Assembly (NCBI RefSeq): GCF_002797495.1
Contig: NZ_PGEZ01000001.1
Coordinates: 124,001 to 188,000, forward strand
DNA: 64,000 nt
Reading direction: 5' to 3'
DNA from: Mumia flava
Lineage (GTDB): Bacteria; Actinomycetota; Actinomycetes; Propionibacteriales; Nocardioidaceae
The translations under genes were made by a program, and so were the position numbers. Of this stretch, positions 43,799 to 53,056 are shown in pieces; the first letter of the stretch is position 1; every line of letters starts with the position of its first letter. Under the pieces are notes generated by a model, which saw only the letters and a program-made list of their open reading frames with translations, was not told where the DNA came from and searched no databases.

Positions 43799-45637
43799 GT
43801 GAGCACCCTGGCTGCGGACACGAGTCGCGCGATCCGGAGCCTGATCCCCGCAGGCACCACGCGCGGCCAGGTGGTCACGGCCGTCGCGGTCGCGATGATC
43901 CTCGCCCAGGTCGCGCTCCGTGCCTGGGCGACAGCCGGCGGCTGGTTCTACACCGACGACTTCATCTTCCTGTCCGACCTCGCCCGCGACGGGTTCTCCC
44001 TCGAGCACGTGCTGGCCCCGCACGACGCCCAGGTCATGCCGCTCGGCCTGCTGCTCGCTGCAGCGGTCGGCTCCGCGGGCGGGTTCGCGTGGGAGTGGGC
44101 CGCGGTCGAGATCGTGGCGCTCCAGGCGGCCGCGTCGGTCTCCTGCCTCGTGATGCTGCGGACGCTGTTCGGCCCACGCCCGGGCATCCTGCTGGCGCTC
44201 GGCTGGTACCTCACGTCGACCCTCGTCGTCCCGTCGACCATGTGGTGGGCGGTCGCGCTCAACCAGCTGCCGCTGCAGATCGTCCTCTTCCTGGCGGTCT
44301 CGGCGCACGTCGTCTACCTGCGCACCCGACGCGTGCGGTACGCGGTCGCGACCACCGCCGTCCTCGTCGTGGGCTACCTCGCCTACGCGAAGACGGCCGT
44401 CGTGCCGTTGCTGCTCGCCCTCCTGACCGTCCTGTGGTTCTCCTCGGGCGGGCCGCGCCGGCGCATCCTCGGCCCGCTGCGGCGGTTCTGGCCGGCGTGG
44501 CTGCTCTACGGGGCGGTGACCGCCGTGTACGCGGCCGTGTACGTCGCCGTGGTGGAGTCGATCAACCGGCTCCCCGGGCGCTCCGAGATCGACGGCCTGC
44601 TGGACGCGATGGTCCGCGAGACCGTCGTCCCCAGCCTGGTCGGAGGACCCTGGAGGTGGCAGGTGTTCAACGACCCGCTCCAGGTCGCGGCGCCGCAGGG
44701 CTGGGCGGCCGCGGCGGCCGCCGTGGCCGTGATCCTCGCGCTCGCGTACGTCCTGCTCACGCGCTCCCGCGCTGCACGGTCGCTCCTGCTCTGCGTGCTC
44801 TCCCTCGCGGCCAGCTTCGCGCTGCTCGCGACCAGCCGCGCGCAGGGGCTCGGCGCGCTCGTCGGGCTCGAGCCGCGCTACGTCTCGGACCTCGCCCCCG
44901 TCGTCGTGCTGGCCGGCGCCGCGATGTGCATGCCCGTCCTCGGTGCGATCGAGCCGAGCCGACGGCGCGAGCCTCCGCTGCTCGCGTGGACTCCCCCGCG
45001 GTGGGTCCCGGTCGCGGCCTGCGCCGCGCTCGTCGTCGGCGCCGCGGTCTCGACCGTGACCTACGTCGCGCCGTGGCACCGCGACTACCCGACCCGGGCC
45101 TTCGTCGAGCAGGCGGTGGAGGAGCTCGCCGACCAGCCGATCGTCCCGGCACTCGCCGACGTCTCCGTGCCGGACGACGTGATGTGGTCCAACACCTACC
45201 CGTACAACACGCCCTCCCACCTGCTCGCCCCCGTCGACGACCTCTTCACGACCCCGCGCATCGGTGAGGACCTCCAGGTGCTGAACGAGCTCGGCGAGCT
45301 CGCGCCCGCCTGGGTCCCCGAGGGCGTCGACGCGGTCACGGACACCGGCTCCGAGTGCGGCACGCTCGTCGAGGGACCGACCGAGATCGCGTTCCCGACG
45401 ACGGCCTACGACTACCCTGAGCAGTGGCTCGCGATCTCCTACCTCGCCTTCGGGCCCGGCACCGTGACGGTCGAGACTCCACGCGAGTCGTTCGAGGCCG
45501 CAGCGCGCAAGGGAGCCCACACGATGTACGTCGACACCGTCGGCAACCTCGACGCGATCACCCTGACGCCGCCCGAGGGCGTGCGGATGTGCGTGAGCCG
45601 CGTCGTCGTCGGTGACCTCCTGGCCGGTTTCTCATGA
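43799..45637 (+). CDS. Polytopic GT-C-like membrane protein
   Basis: 612 residues with about ten to twelve membrane segments. D53-D54 in FYTDDFIFL, just after the first helix, is the position of the acidic pair in GT-C glycosyltransferases that use polyprenyl-linked sugars. The last 170 residues are an extracellular domain with two cysteines (SECGTLV, VRMCVSR). The sugar transferred is unknown. Four-base overlap with the acyltransferase gene makes them one operon. Confidence 0.72.
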   Translation: MSTLAADTSRAIRSLIPAGTTRGQVVTAVAVAMILAQVALRAWATAGGWFYTDDFIFLSDLARDGFSLEHVLAPHDAQVMPLGLLLAAAVGSAGGFAWEWAAVEIVALQAAASVSCLVMLRTLFGPRPGILLALGWYLTSTLVVPSTMWWAVALNQLPLQIVLFLAVSAHVVYLRTRRVRYAVATTAVLVVGYLAYAKTAVVPLLLALLTVLWFSSGGPRRRILGPLRRFWPAWLLYGAVTAVYAAVYVAVVESINRLPGRSEIDGLLDAMVRETVVPSLVGGPWRWQVFNDPLQVAAPQGWAAAAAAVAVILALAYVLLTRSRAARSLLLCVLSLAASFALLATSRAQGLGALVGLEPRYVSDLAPVVVLAGAAMCMPVLGAIEPSRRREPPLLAWTPPRWVPVAACAALVVGAAVSTVTYVAPWHRDYPTRAFVEQAVEELADQPIVPALADVSVPDDVMWSNTYPYNTPSHLLAPVDDLFTTPRIGEDLQVLNELGELAPAWVPEGVDAVTDTGSECGTLVEGPTEIAFPTTAYDYPEQWLAISYLAFGPGTVTVETPRESFEAAARKGAHTMYVDTVGNLDAITLTPPEGVRMCVSRVVVGDLLAGFS

Positions 45638-46890
45638 GCACCACGGCTGATGCCGCCGCCGACCCGCTCGTGCCCGAGCGCGACGGCCGACCCGACCCGC
45701 AGAGCGTCTACCCCGTCCTCGACTCGTTGCGGGCCGTGGCCGCGATCGCGGTCGTCGCGACCCATGTCGCCTTCCTCAGCGGCTACTCCTCGACCGAGGG
45801 GTGGGGGACGCTCACGGCGCGCCTCGAGGTCGGGGTGGCGATCTTCTTCGTGCTGTCGGGATTCCTGCTGAGCCAGCCGTACCTGAAGGAGGCGGCGGCG
45901 CCGTCAGGGTTCCCCTCGACGCGGCACTACCTCTGGAAGCGGGCGATCCGCATCCTGCCGGTCTACTGGGTGAGCGTCGTCGCCGCACTGCTCCTGGTCG
46001 AGCAGCCCGAACCGCTCACGGCCTCGACGTGGTGGCACAACCTGACGCTGACCACGCTGTACGGGCAGGAGCCGTTCCCGCTCGGGCTCGGGCAGATGTG
46101 GAGCCTCGGCGTCGAGGTGACGTTCTACCTGATCCTGCCGCTGCTGGGGTGGTTCGCCGTCAAGGTCGTCTGCCGTCGAGGATGGCATCCCCGCGCGCTC
46201 CACGGTGTCGCAGCGGCGATGGTCCTGATCAGCGTCGCGTGGGACCTCGGCCTGGCCGGACTCGCGCCGGACAGCCTGTTCCTGGCCCCGCAGTGGCTGC
46301 CGGCGTACCTCGGCTGGTTCGGGGTCGGGCTGTCCCTCGCCGTCGTGACGACCGGGGCAGGCGTGTCGGCGCCGGACTCCCGCTGGTCGCAGTGGGTGCG
46401 CCACGCCGGCGCGAGCCCCTGGACGTGCTGGGGCATCGCGCTCGCTCTCCTCGCCGTCGCCTCGACACCGCTCGCCGGCCCCAGCGGGCTGGTGGCCCCC
46501 ACCGCGGCGGAGACCACGGTGCGCACGCTGCTCTACGGCGCGATCGCCGGGATGCTCGTTCTGCCCGGCGTGCTGGCCCCACCGGCCACGAGGTTCGCCC
46601 GGCTCATGTCGGCGCCTGCCCTGCGCCACCTCGGCCGCACCTCGTACAGCCTCTTCTGCTGCCACCTCATCGTGCTCCACCTGCTGTACGAGTGGAGGGA
46701 CTTCGAGATCGGTGGAGGGCAGGGCCCGATGATCTTCGCGTGGACCCTGGCCCTCAGCCTGGTGGTCGCCGAGGTGCTCTACCGGGTCGTCGAGCGTCCG
46801 GCGATGCGGCTGAGGAACCTCGGCCGCAGGCGAGGTCCGGGCACCACCAGCGAGGCGACCACGCCGAGCGACGCGACCACCAGCAGCTGA
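45634..46890 (+). CDS. Acyltransferase-3 family membrane protein
   Basis: 418 residues, about ten membrane segments. YPVLDSLRAVAAIAVVATHVAF holds the conserved arginine and histidine, VAIFFVLSGFLLSQPYL and KRAIRILPVYW follow: the OafA/NodX-like family that O-acylates surface sugars or lipids. Start overlaps the upstream gene (ATGA). Its last 112 bases overlap, antisense, the end of the aftD coding region. Confidence 0.88.
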   Translation: MSTTADAAADPLVPERDGRPDPQSVYPVLDSLRAVAAIAVVATHVAFLSGYSSTEGWGTLTARLEVGVAIFFVLSGFLLSQPYLKEAAAPSGFPSTRHYLWKRAIRILPVYWVSVVAALLLVEQPEPLTASTWWHNLTLTTLYGQEPFPLGLGQMWSLGVEVTFYLILPLLGWFAVKVVCRRGWHPRALHGVAAAMVLISVAWDLGLAGLAPDSLFLAPQWLPAYLGWFGVGLSLAVVTTGAGVSAPDSRWSQWVRHAGASPWTCWGIALALLAVASTPLAGPSGLVAPTAAETTVRTLLYGAIAGMLVLPGVLAPPATRFARLMSAPALRHLGRTSYSLFCCHLIVLHLLYEWRDFEIGGGQGPMIFAWTLALSLVVAEVLYRVVERPAMRLRNLGRRRGPGTTSEATTPSDATTSS

Positions 46891-49800
46891 GGCCACGCGA
46901 GCTCACCGGCCCAGCCGGCCGAGCCGCCCCACGGACGTGCGGCGTAGCCGATCGCCGCGACCAGGAGCACGCACCCGGCGATCCATGCGAGGTCGTCCGC
47001 GGCCGCGCGTCGGCGCAGCGCACGCCCGAGCGCCCACGACCCGAGGGCGACCACCGCGCCGGCCGTCCCTGCGACCAGCCCGACCCCGAGGAGGAGAGCC
47101 GCCAGCAGGACGCCGCCGTGCCGACGACGACGCAGCGGCGTCGGGGCCGGCGCGGGATCCCGGCGGACGAAGAGCACGAGGAACAGCGCGAGGAAGGTCA
47201 GCGCGCCCACGACCAGCCCCGCGCGGTACGTCGAGTTGGGCTCGTAGTCGATGCTCAGCCGGTCGCTGCCGGCCGGTACGACCCAGCCCTGCTGCCACCC
47301 GTTCACCTGACGCGACGCGCGCCCCTCCGCGTCGCGCCATCCGGCGTTCACGTTCTCCGCGACCGTGACGAGGGTCGGCTCGTCCACCTCGCCGAACGTG
47401 AGCGTCCTGGCGTCGGTGCTCCACTCCTCGCGGTCCGCCCGTGCCGCCGCGGTCGCCGGCTCCGGGGAGCCGAGCGTCAGTCCGAGCGGCCGGGTGACGC
47501 CGTCTCCGACGACGCGGATCCGGTTCGCACCCTCGCTCAGTCGCAGCCGGTCGGCCCCGCAGACCTCCGCACGCATGTCGGCACCGGACAGCAGATCGGC
47601 CGCGGAGCCCGCCGGCCGGGTCTGCAGCAGCCGCCCGTTGACCTCCAGCGTGGGCCCGAGCCCGCACCGGCCCCATGCCTGGGTGGACGGCACCTGCGGG
47701 AACAGGCCCGTTCCCGGGAGCCTGACCTCGCTGACCCCGACGGGCAGGTCGTCGATCCCGCCGAACGCACCGAACGCACCTACCGGGTCCGTGGAACGCA
47801 GATGGACCTCGACCCGGTCCGTGCGGACCGCAGGGAACCGCGCGACGCCGTCCGCGTCCACCGCCACCTCGTGCTCGGTCCCGTCCGGGAACCGCAGGAT
47901 CGCCTCCGTCGGAGCGGAGGCCGCGAGCGACGGGGACGTCTGCAGCTGGATCCGGTCGATCCTCCGCTGCCCCACCCAGGACAGGGCGAGGGTCGGGTCC
48001 TCGTCGGTCGGGTCCGCGACCCACCCGGTCCGCGGGTCGGCGTCGATCGCTCGTACGACGCTGTTGGCAGGCTCCTCGGTGAGGTACGAGCTCGCCCGGA
48101 CCGCCGCCAGCCGCCCGGACTGGATCGCGTCGTCGAAGCCCGCGCCACCGACACCGGTGACCGTGAGCTCCGGCGTGTACTGCGCCGCGCGGGGAAGCGC
48201 CAGCTCGCGGTCGAGCACACGACCGTCCTCGCCCCACTGGGACGCACCCGCGACGCACGTGGTGACGCTGCCGGTCGGCAGGCACCCGACGCGTTCGGAC
48301 CCGTCCACGCCGATCTGGATCTGCCGCGGCGGGTCCCACCCCTCGGGCAGCCGCGGCATCACGAGCGGACGGGTCACGTCGATCCCGTCGACCGCGACCT
48401 CGGCGATCGTGAGCGGCTCCAGCAGGGTGCCGCGACCGGACACCCGGATCGCATCGGTGGCCCCGTCCGGCAGAGCGACGGGCGTCGGCTCTCCCCCCTG
48501 CGCCGTGGTCTCGACGGACCCGGCGTCGGTGGTGACGACGATCCTGCGCGAGACGCCCGGCGGATCGCCGGTCGTGATCGTCGCCGTCGGCGCGCTGGTC
48601 GGCTGGCCGAGGTCGATCACGATCCACGAGTCGGTCTCCCCCGCGGCGGCACGCCAGCTCGTGCGCGGGTCGCCGTCGAAGGCCGACCACGGCTGGTCGG
48701 CCGGCACCACGGGGCCGCTCGCGTCGGCCCACGCCTGCGACGAGGAGGCCGTGATCCGCTCGGCCCCGTCGAGTCGCCGGACCGACGTACCGCGATCGGT
48801 CGGACTCACGACGTAGTCGTGGACGGGGCGCTCCAGCGTGTACGGCTGGTCGGCGGTCATCGACGCGGAGCGGTTGCGCACCACCCGGCCGAAGGTCGCC
48901 TCCTGCCGTCGGTCCGCGTCCGAGAGCACGACCGGGCCGGTCGGGCCCTCCCCGTCGTCGAGGTCGTCGACGAGCAGGGCGTTCACACCGGCGATGCTGC
49001 CCTGCTCGTCGGCCCGCAGCAGCGCCTGGGGGCCGCCGACGACCACGGGTGTCCCGTCGAGCGGCTGCGTCGACGCCGGGCCGCCCGCCGCGCCGACGAC
49101 CGCGAAGATCTCGATCGCCGGCCGCTGCGCCTGCACCCCTTGGTTGACGAACACCGTGCGGCCCTCGTCGGTCTCGACCGTGCGAGCGCTGCCGAGCGTG
49201 GGCCCGAACCTCGCCACCGGAACCACGCCGGGCGTCTGCGCCAGCGTCGCGTAGACCCGTTCGGGGTCGGTGTGCTGGTCGCCGGGCTCCAGGTCGTTGC
49301 GGACCACGAGGAACCGCACGCCGCTGCGCTGCAGGTACGCAGCCAGCCCTGCGGAGCCGCGCCCGGTCGCGAGCCGCTGCTCGATCACGTCCATGGTGCG
49401 GATGTTGCCGCCGGGGGCGAGCGGGATGACGTTGCGGACGGCCCACGGGCTCTCGGCCAGCGGCTGGAGCACCTCGTCGCCGGTCCGACCCCACAGGTAC
49501 GAGCCGAACGGCGAGGCCGGCTCGAGCAGCGCCCGCGTGCCGTCGTCGCGTGCGGCGAGCCAGTCCGCCGCCTCCTGCCAGTACGCCGGGACGTCGGTGA
49601 AGGTCCCGCGGTTCGCGAGCTGACCCGTCCACGCGGGGACCGTCGCGCCGAGCAGCGCCGCGCACGCCAGGACCGTGACGCCGAGGGCGAGCGGCGACCG
49701 CGTCGGCTCCACCGAGGGCCGCCGGCCGGCGCGGGCGCGGGCCGTGCCGGACAGGGCGGCGAGCAGGTGGACGAGCCCGAGCACGAGCGGGATCCGCAGG

Positions 49801-50897
49801 ACGAGATCGAACTTGTGCGTGTTGCGCAACGGCGCGAGCGCCCCGTCGAGCGCCTGCTGAACGCTCGCGGCGCCCCACCCGTCGACGGTGCCGGTGTGAC
49901 CGAGCGTGACCAGCACGAGCCCGAGGACGACGCCGGACAGCAGGAAGGCCCGGTGCGGGGTGCCGCGGCGCGCGATCCCGACGAGCCCCAACGCGGTGAC
50001 CGCCGCGCCGTTGACGATCAGGGCGACCGAACGCAGCAGGTCGTTGCCGGCGACCGAGTTCGTGTCGACGTACGGCACCCAGTCGCTGGTCCCACGCAGC
50101 GCGTCGTACACCGTCGCGGGGAACGTCGTCACCGACGCGCTCTCGATGTAGTCGAGGAACGGAGGGCTGTAGCTCCCGAGCAGGAACAGCGGGATCAACC
50201 ACCACGCCGTTCCCAGCAGGACGAACGCGGGCCACCACAGCATCAGTGCGCGACGGCGCGGGCTGGGCGCCGCCATCAGCAGCCAGAGGGCACCCAGCGG
50301 GATCACGGCGAAGGTCGCGACCGCGTTCACCCCGCCGACGCAGGCGACCGCGAACGCGCTCGCCGCCGCCATCCAGCGCGGGTCGCCGCGACGGAGCCCG
50401 ATCACCAGCGGCACCAGGACCCACGGGGCGAGCGCCATCGGCCAGACCTCGATCGACGACGGCCCGATCACCGTGAGGATCCGCGGCGACAGGGCGTACG
50501 CGAGACCGCCGACGATCCGGCTCAGGTCGGTGCCGAGCCCCATCGCGGAGGCCAGCTTGACCATCCCGAGGAAGGCCAGGACCAGCAGCGCGGACCACCA
50601 CAGCCGCTGGACCACCCACGGGTCGATCGACGCGAGCTTCCCTGCGAGGAAGAACGGACCCATCGGGAACAGGTACCCGTACGCCTGATTCTGGACCTGC
50701 CCGAACGCCCCGACGGAGTCCCACATGGACAGCGCCCGGGCGAGGAACCCTCCCGGGTCGACGACCAGGTCGAGCTTCGTGTCGGTGACGACGCGACCCG
50801 GGCTCTGGACGAACGTCAGGGCGACCAGACCGAGCGCGACGGCACCGAGCCGGAACCTCCGGGTGAAGCGGTCGGAGTCTGCGGATCGCGTGGTCAC
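46779..50897 (-). CDS. aftD: AftD-like alpha-(1->3)-arabinofuranosyltransferase
   Basis: 1372 residues. A GT-C membrane domain (about 1-420) with the signature VVTDTKLDLVVDPGGFL (D39 and D43 near the first loop), SWDSV-like SMWDSVGAFGQVQNQAYGYLFPMGPFF, then large extracellular sandwich domains resembling discoidin/carbohydrate-binding folds, and about three C-terminal membrane helices. In mycobacteria AftD adds arabinofuranose branches to arabinogalactan and lipoarabinomannan. The start is GTG, sharing GTGA with the methyltransferase stop upstream. The 3' end overlaps the convergent acyltransferase gene. Confidence 0.88.
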   Translation of the reverse strand: MTTRSADSDRFTRRFRLGAVALGLVALTFVQSPGRVVTDTKLDLVVDPGGFLARALSMWDSVGAFGQVQNQAYGYLFPMGPFFLAGKLASIDPWVVQRLWWSALLVLAFLGMVKLASAMGLGTDLSRIVGGLAYALSPRILTVIGPSSIEVWPMALAPWVLVPLVIGLRRGDPRWMAAASAFAVACVGGVNAVATFAVIPLGALWLLMAAPSPRRRALMLWWPAFVLLGTAWWLIPLFLLGSYSPPFLDYIESASVTTFPATVYDALRGTSDWVPYVDTNSVAGNDLLRSVALIVNGAAVTALGLVGIARRGTPHRAFLLSGVVLGLVLVTLGHTGTVDGWGAASVQQALDGALAPLRNTHKFDLVLRIPLVLGLVHLLAALSGTARARAGRRPSVEPTRSPLALGVTVLACAALLGATVPAWTGQLANRGTFTDVPAYWQEAADWLAARDDGTRALLEPASPFGSYLWGRTGDEVLQPLAESPWAVRNVIPLAPGGNIRTMDVIEQRLATGRGSAGLAAYLQRSGVRFLVVRNDLEPGDQHTDPERVYATLAQTPGVVPVARFGPTLGSARTVETDEGRTVFVNQGVQAQRPAIEIFAVVGAAGGPASTQPLDGTPVVVGGPQALLRADEQGSIAGVNALLVDDLDDGEGPTGPVVLSDADRRQEATFGRVVRNRSASMTADQPYTLERPVHDYVVSPTDRGTSVRRLDGAERITASSSQAWADASGPVVPADQPWSAFDGDPRTSWRAAAGETDSWIVIDLGQPTSAPTATITTGDPPGVSRRIVVTTDAGSVETTAQGGEPTPVALPDGATDAIRVSGRGTLLEPLTIAEVAVDGIDVTRPLVMPRLPEGWDPPRQIQIGVDGSERVGCLPTGSVTTCVAGASQWGEDGRVLDRELALPRAAQYTPELTVTGVGGAGFDDAIQSGRLAAVRASSYLTEEPANSVVRAIDADPRTGWVADPTDEDPTLALSWVGQRRIDRIQLQTSPSLAASAPTEAILRFPDGTEHEVAVDADGVARFPAVRTDRVEVHLRSTDPVGAFGAFGGIDDLPVGVSEVRLPGTGLFPQVPSTQAWGRCGLGPTLEVNGRLLQTRPAGSAADLLSGADMRAEVCGADRLRLSEGANRIRVVGDGVTRPLGLTLGSPEPATAAARADREEWSTDARTLTFGEVDEPTLVTVAENVNAGWRDAEGRASRQVNGWQQGWVVPAGSDRLSIDYEPNSTYRAGLVVGALTFLALFLVLFVRRDPAPAPTPLRRRRHGGVLLAALLLGVGLVAGTAGAVVALGSWALGRALRRRAAADDLAWIAGCVLLVAAIGYAARPWGGSAGWAGELAWPQLLVVASLGVVASLVVPGPRLRPRFLSRIAGRSTTR

Positions 50898-51661
50898 CGC
50901 TTGCGGCCGACGATCAGCAGGTTCCACGAGGTCACCTCCCGCAGCACCGGAACGTGGAGCGTCCACTGCGCCCACCAGGGGTGGTAGCGCGGGATCGTCG
51001 CGACGACGTCGAGCGCGTCGCAGCGTCGCGCCCAGCGCAGCCCGGCCGCCGCGGTCAGCGCGAACATCTGCGACCCGAAGTCGTTCTTCGGCCGTCTGCC
51101 GTGCTTGCGCGCGTACCGGTCGGCGGCGTAGCGCCCGCCCAGGTAGTGCCACGGCGACGTCTCGTGGCCACCCCACGGACCCCACCACAGCGTGTACGAG
51201 AGGTAGACGATCCCGCCCGGCCGCGTCACCCGGACCATCTCGTCGGCCATCCGCCACGGGTCGGGCACGTGCTCGAGCGCGTTGGAGGAGTACGCGACGT
51301 CGACGGAGTCGTCCGCGAACGGCAGCCGCTGGCCGTCGCCGCCGACGCGTCCCGCCAGCGCGTCCGGCGCGTACGCCGCGTCCAGCTCGCTCGCGTCCGG
51401 GTCGAGGAGCACGTAGTGCGCCCCCGCACGGGCGAACGACGGCGCGAAGTATCCCTTGCCACCGCCGACGTCGAGCACGCGTGCGCCCTCCAGCGACGTC
51501 CACCGACCGAGCTGCTCGACCGAGTCGTCACCCAGGACGGTGTAGAAGTGCTCGGGGTCGCTCTGCTCCTCGCCGAACGCCCGCAGCAGACGGACCGAGC
51601 GCGCCAGGTCGGGGCGTGCGCGACCGGTCCGGGACGACGAGGCCGAGACGTGGGGTGACAC
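50894..51661 (-). CDS. Class I SAM-dependent methyltransferase
   Basis: 255 residues. LDVGGGKGYFAPSF is the SAM-binding motif I, LPFADDSVDVAYSSNALEHVPDP the motif II-III region. Substrate unknown; the coupling (four-base overlap) with aftD suggests a glycan or glycolipid. GTG start six bases after TACCTT, no ribosome binding site. Confidence 0.87.
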   Translation of the reverse strand: MSPHVSASSSRTGRARPDLARSVRLLRAFGEEQSDPEHFYTVLGDDSVEQLGRWTSLEGARVLDVGGGKGYFAPSFARAGAHYVLLDPDASELDAAYAPDALAGRVGGDGQRLPFADDSVDVAYSSNALEHVPDPWRMADEMVRVTRPGGIVYLSYTLWWGPWGGHETSPWHYLGGRYAADRYARKHGRRPKNDFGSQMFALTAAAGLRWARRCDALDVVATIPRYHPWWAQWTLHVPVLREVTSWNLLIVGRKR

Positions 51662-51667
51662 CCGGAG

Positions 51668-51716
51668 AAGGTACCCGACGCGAGGGTGGGACTCGTCACC
51701 TACTCGCTGGTAGCGT
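51668..51716. promoter_or_regulatory. Divergent -10 boxes for methyltransferase-aftD and GT4
   Basis: Minus strand TACCTT (51673-51668), six bases before the methyltransferase GTG. Plus strand TAGCGT (51711-51716), seven bases before the GT4 GTG. Both arrangements are leaderless; the two start codons are 62 bases apart. Confidence 0.55.
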
Positions 51717-51723
51717 CGATCGG

Positions 51724-52854
51724 GTGAGCTCCCTCCCAGCGCACGCCGATCGACCGCACGTGCTGCTCTGCAACTGGCGCGACCTCCGCAACCCCGAAGG
51801 CGGCGGGTCCGAGCGCTACGTCGAGCAGGTCGCGCGCGGCCTGGTCCGCCGCGGCAACGACGTCACGATCTTCTGCGCTGCCCACGAGCACGCGCCGGAC
51901 GACGAGGTCGTCGACGGCGTCCGCTACGTCCGCCGCGGCACCAAGACCGGGGTCTACCCGCACGCGCTCGCGCGTCTCCTGCTGCGCCGCTTCGGGCGGG
52001 TGGACGTCGTGGTCGACGTCCAGAACGGCCTTCCGTTCTTCACCCGCCTCGTGACCCGACGGCCGGTCGTCGTGCTCGTGCACCACGTCCACCGGGAGCA
52101 GTGGCCCGTCGTCTACCCCGGTCCGATCGGCCGCGTCGGCTGGTGGATCGAGTCGTGGCTCGCGCCGCGGCTGTACCGTCGCAGCCGCTACGTCGCGGTC
52201 TCCACCGCCACGCGCGACGAGCTGGTCGACCTCGGCGTCGACGCCGACCGGATCGACATCGTCCACAACGGCAACGACGTCGCGGACTCCGACCTGCCGG
52301 CACGCTCGGACAGCCCGCGCCTGTGCGTGGTGGGCCGGCTCGTCCCGCACAAGCGGGTCGAGCACGCGATCGACGTGGTCGCCGCGCTCGCACCGCAGAT
52401 CGACGGACTGCACCTCGACGTCGTCGGCGACGGCTGGTGGCACGACAACCTGGTCGCGTACGCCGCCGAGCGGGGCGTGGCGGACCGCGTCACGTTCCAC
52501 GGATTCGTCGACGACCGGACGAAGAACGAGATCTACGGGCAGGCCTGGGTCATGCTGCTGCCGTCCCTGAAGGAGGGCTGGGGCATCGTGATCGGCGAGG
52601 CCGGCACGCACGCCACCCCGACGATCGCGTACGCCTCGGCCGGCGGCACGCGGGAGTCGATCGACCACGACGTCTCCGGGGTCCTCGTCGACACCGAGGC
52701 CGAGCTGACCGAGGCGGCGCGGCGGCTGCTCACCGACACCGCCGAGCGCGGCCGTCTCGGCAAGGGCGCACGGGAGAAGTGCCACGCGTACACGTGGGAG
52801 CAGACGACGAGGGACTTCGCCACCGTGGTGACGAAGTCCCTCGTGAAGTCCTGA
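51724..52854 (+). CDS. GT4 family glycosyltransferase
   Basis: 376 residues of the GT-B fold. N-terminal NPEGGGSERYVEQVARGLVRRG, central VVGRLVPHKRVEHAIDVV and the C-terminal EGWGIVIGEAGTHATPTIAY with the paired acidic residues of GT4 (E-x7-E). Uses a nucleotide-sugar to extend a cytoplasmic glycan precursor; sugar unknown. A much longer upstream frame is antisense to the methyltransferase. Confidence 0.88.
   Translation: MSSLPAHADRPHVLLCNWRDLRNPEGGGSERYVEQVARGLVRRGNDVTIFCAAHEHAPDDEVVDGVRYVRRGTKTGVYPHALARLLLRRFGRVDVVVDVQNGLPFFTRLVTRRPVVVLVHHVHREQWPVVYPGPIGRVGWWIESWLAPRLYRRSRYVAVSTATRDELVDLGVDADRIDIVHNGNDVADSDLPARSDSPRLCVVGRLVPHKRVEHAIDVVAALAPQIDGLHLDVVGDGWWHDNLVAYAAERGVADRVTFHGFVDDRTKNEIYGQAWVMLLPSLKEGWGIVIGEAGTHATPTIAYASAGGTRESIDHDVSGVLVDTEAELTEAARRLLTDTAERGRLGKGAREKCHAYTWEQTTRDFATVVTKSLVKS
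52807..52844 (+). terminator. Hairpin within the end of the GT4 gene
   Basis: ACGAGGGACTTCG (52807-52819) pairs with CGAAGTCCCTCGT (52832-52844). It overlaps the last codons and may terminate transcription just past the stop. Confidence 0.45.
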
Positions 52855-52886
52855 GCGTCCCCGCGCCCCCCGCGCGGGTCTGCTTC

Positions 52887-53033
52887 CTACTCGCCGGCGC
52901 CGTAGGGGACGACCTGCGTCTGCGGCTCGGCCGGGCTCGACTCGCTGTTGACCGAGACCACACCGACGACGGTCGCTCCTGCGAGAGCCGCGCCGGCGAT
53001 GAGGGCGACGACGCCCGTGATCACGCTACCCAC
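52887..53033 (-). CDS. DUF2613 microprotein
   Basis: 48 residues, MGSVITGVVALIAGAALAGA at the start: one membrane helix or signal anchor, then a polar tail ending PYGAGE. It matches the DUF2613 family, whose mycobacterial member (Rv0236A) is encoded next to aftD, as here. GTG start with GAGGAGG six bases before it. It lies 23 bases after the membrane protein gene at 53057-54742 on the same strand, so they form an operon. Confidence 0.8.
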   Translation of the reverse strand: MGSVITGVVALIAGAALAGATVVGVVSVNSESSPAEPQTQVVPYGAGE

Positions 53034-53056
53034 CAGTTACCTCCTCGGGATCGGCG

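Noticed and set aside
42350-45520. A 1056-codon minus-strand reading frame
   Set aside because: Complementary to the arylsulfotransferase-like and GT-C-like genes, which have signal peptides, membrane helices and family motifs; the frame itself has none.
45801-50987. A 1728-codon plus-strand reading frame across the envelope region
   Set aside because: It runs antisense to aftD and out of frame with the acyltransferase; its translation is arginine/proline-rich with no domain, as expected of a high-GC shadow frame.
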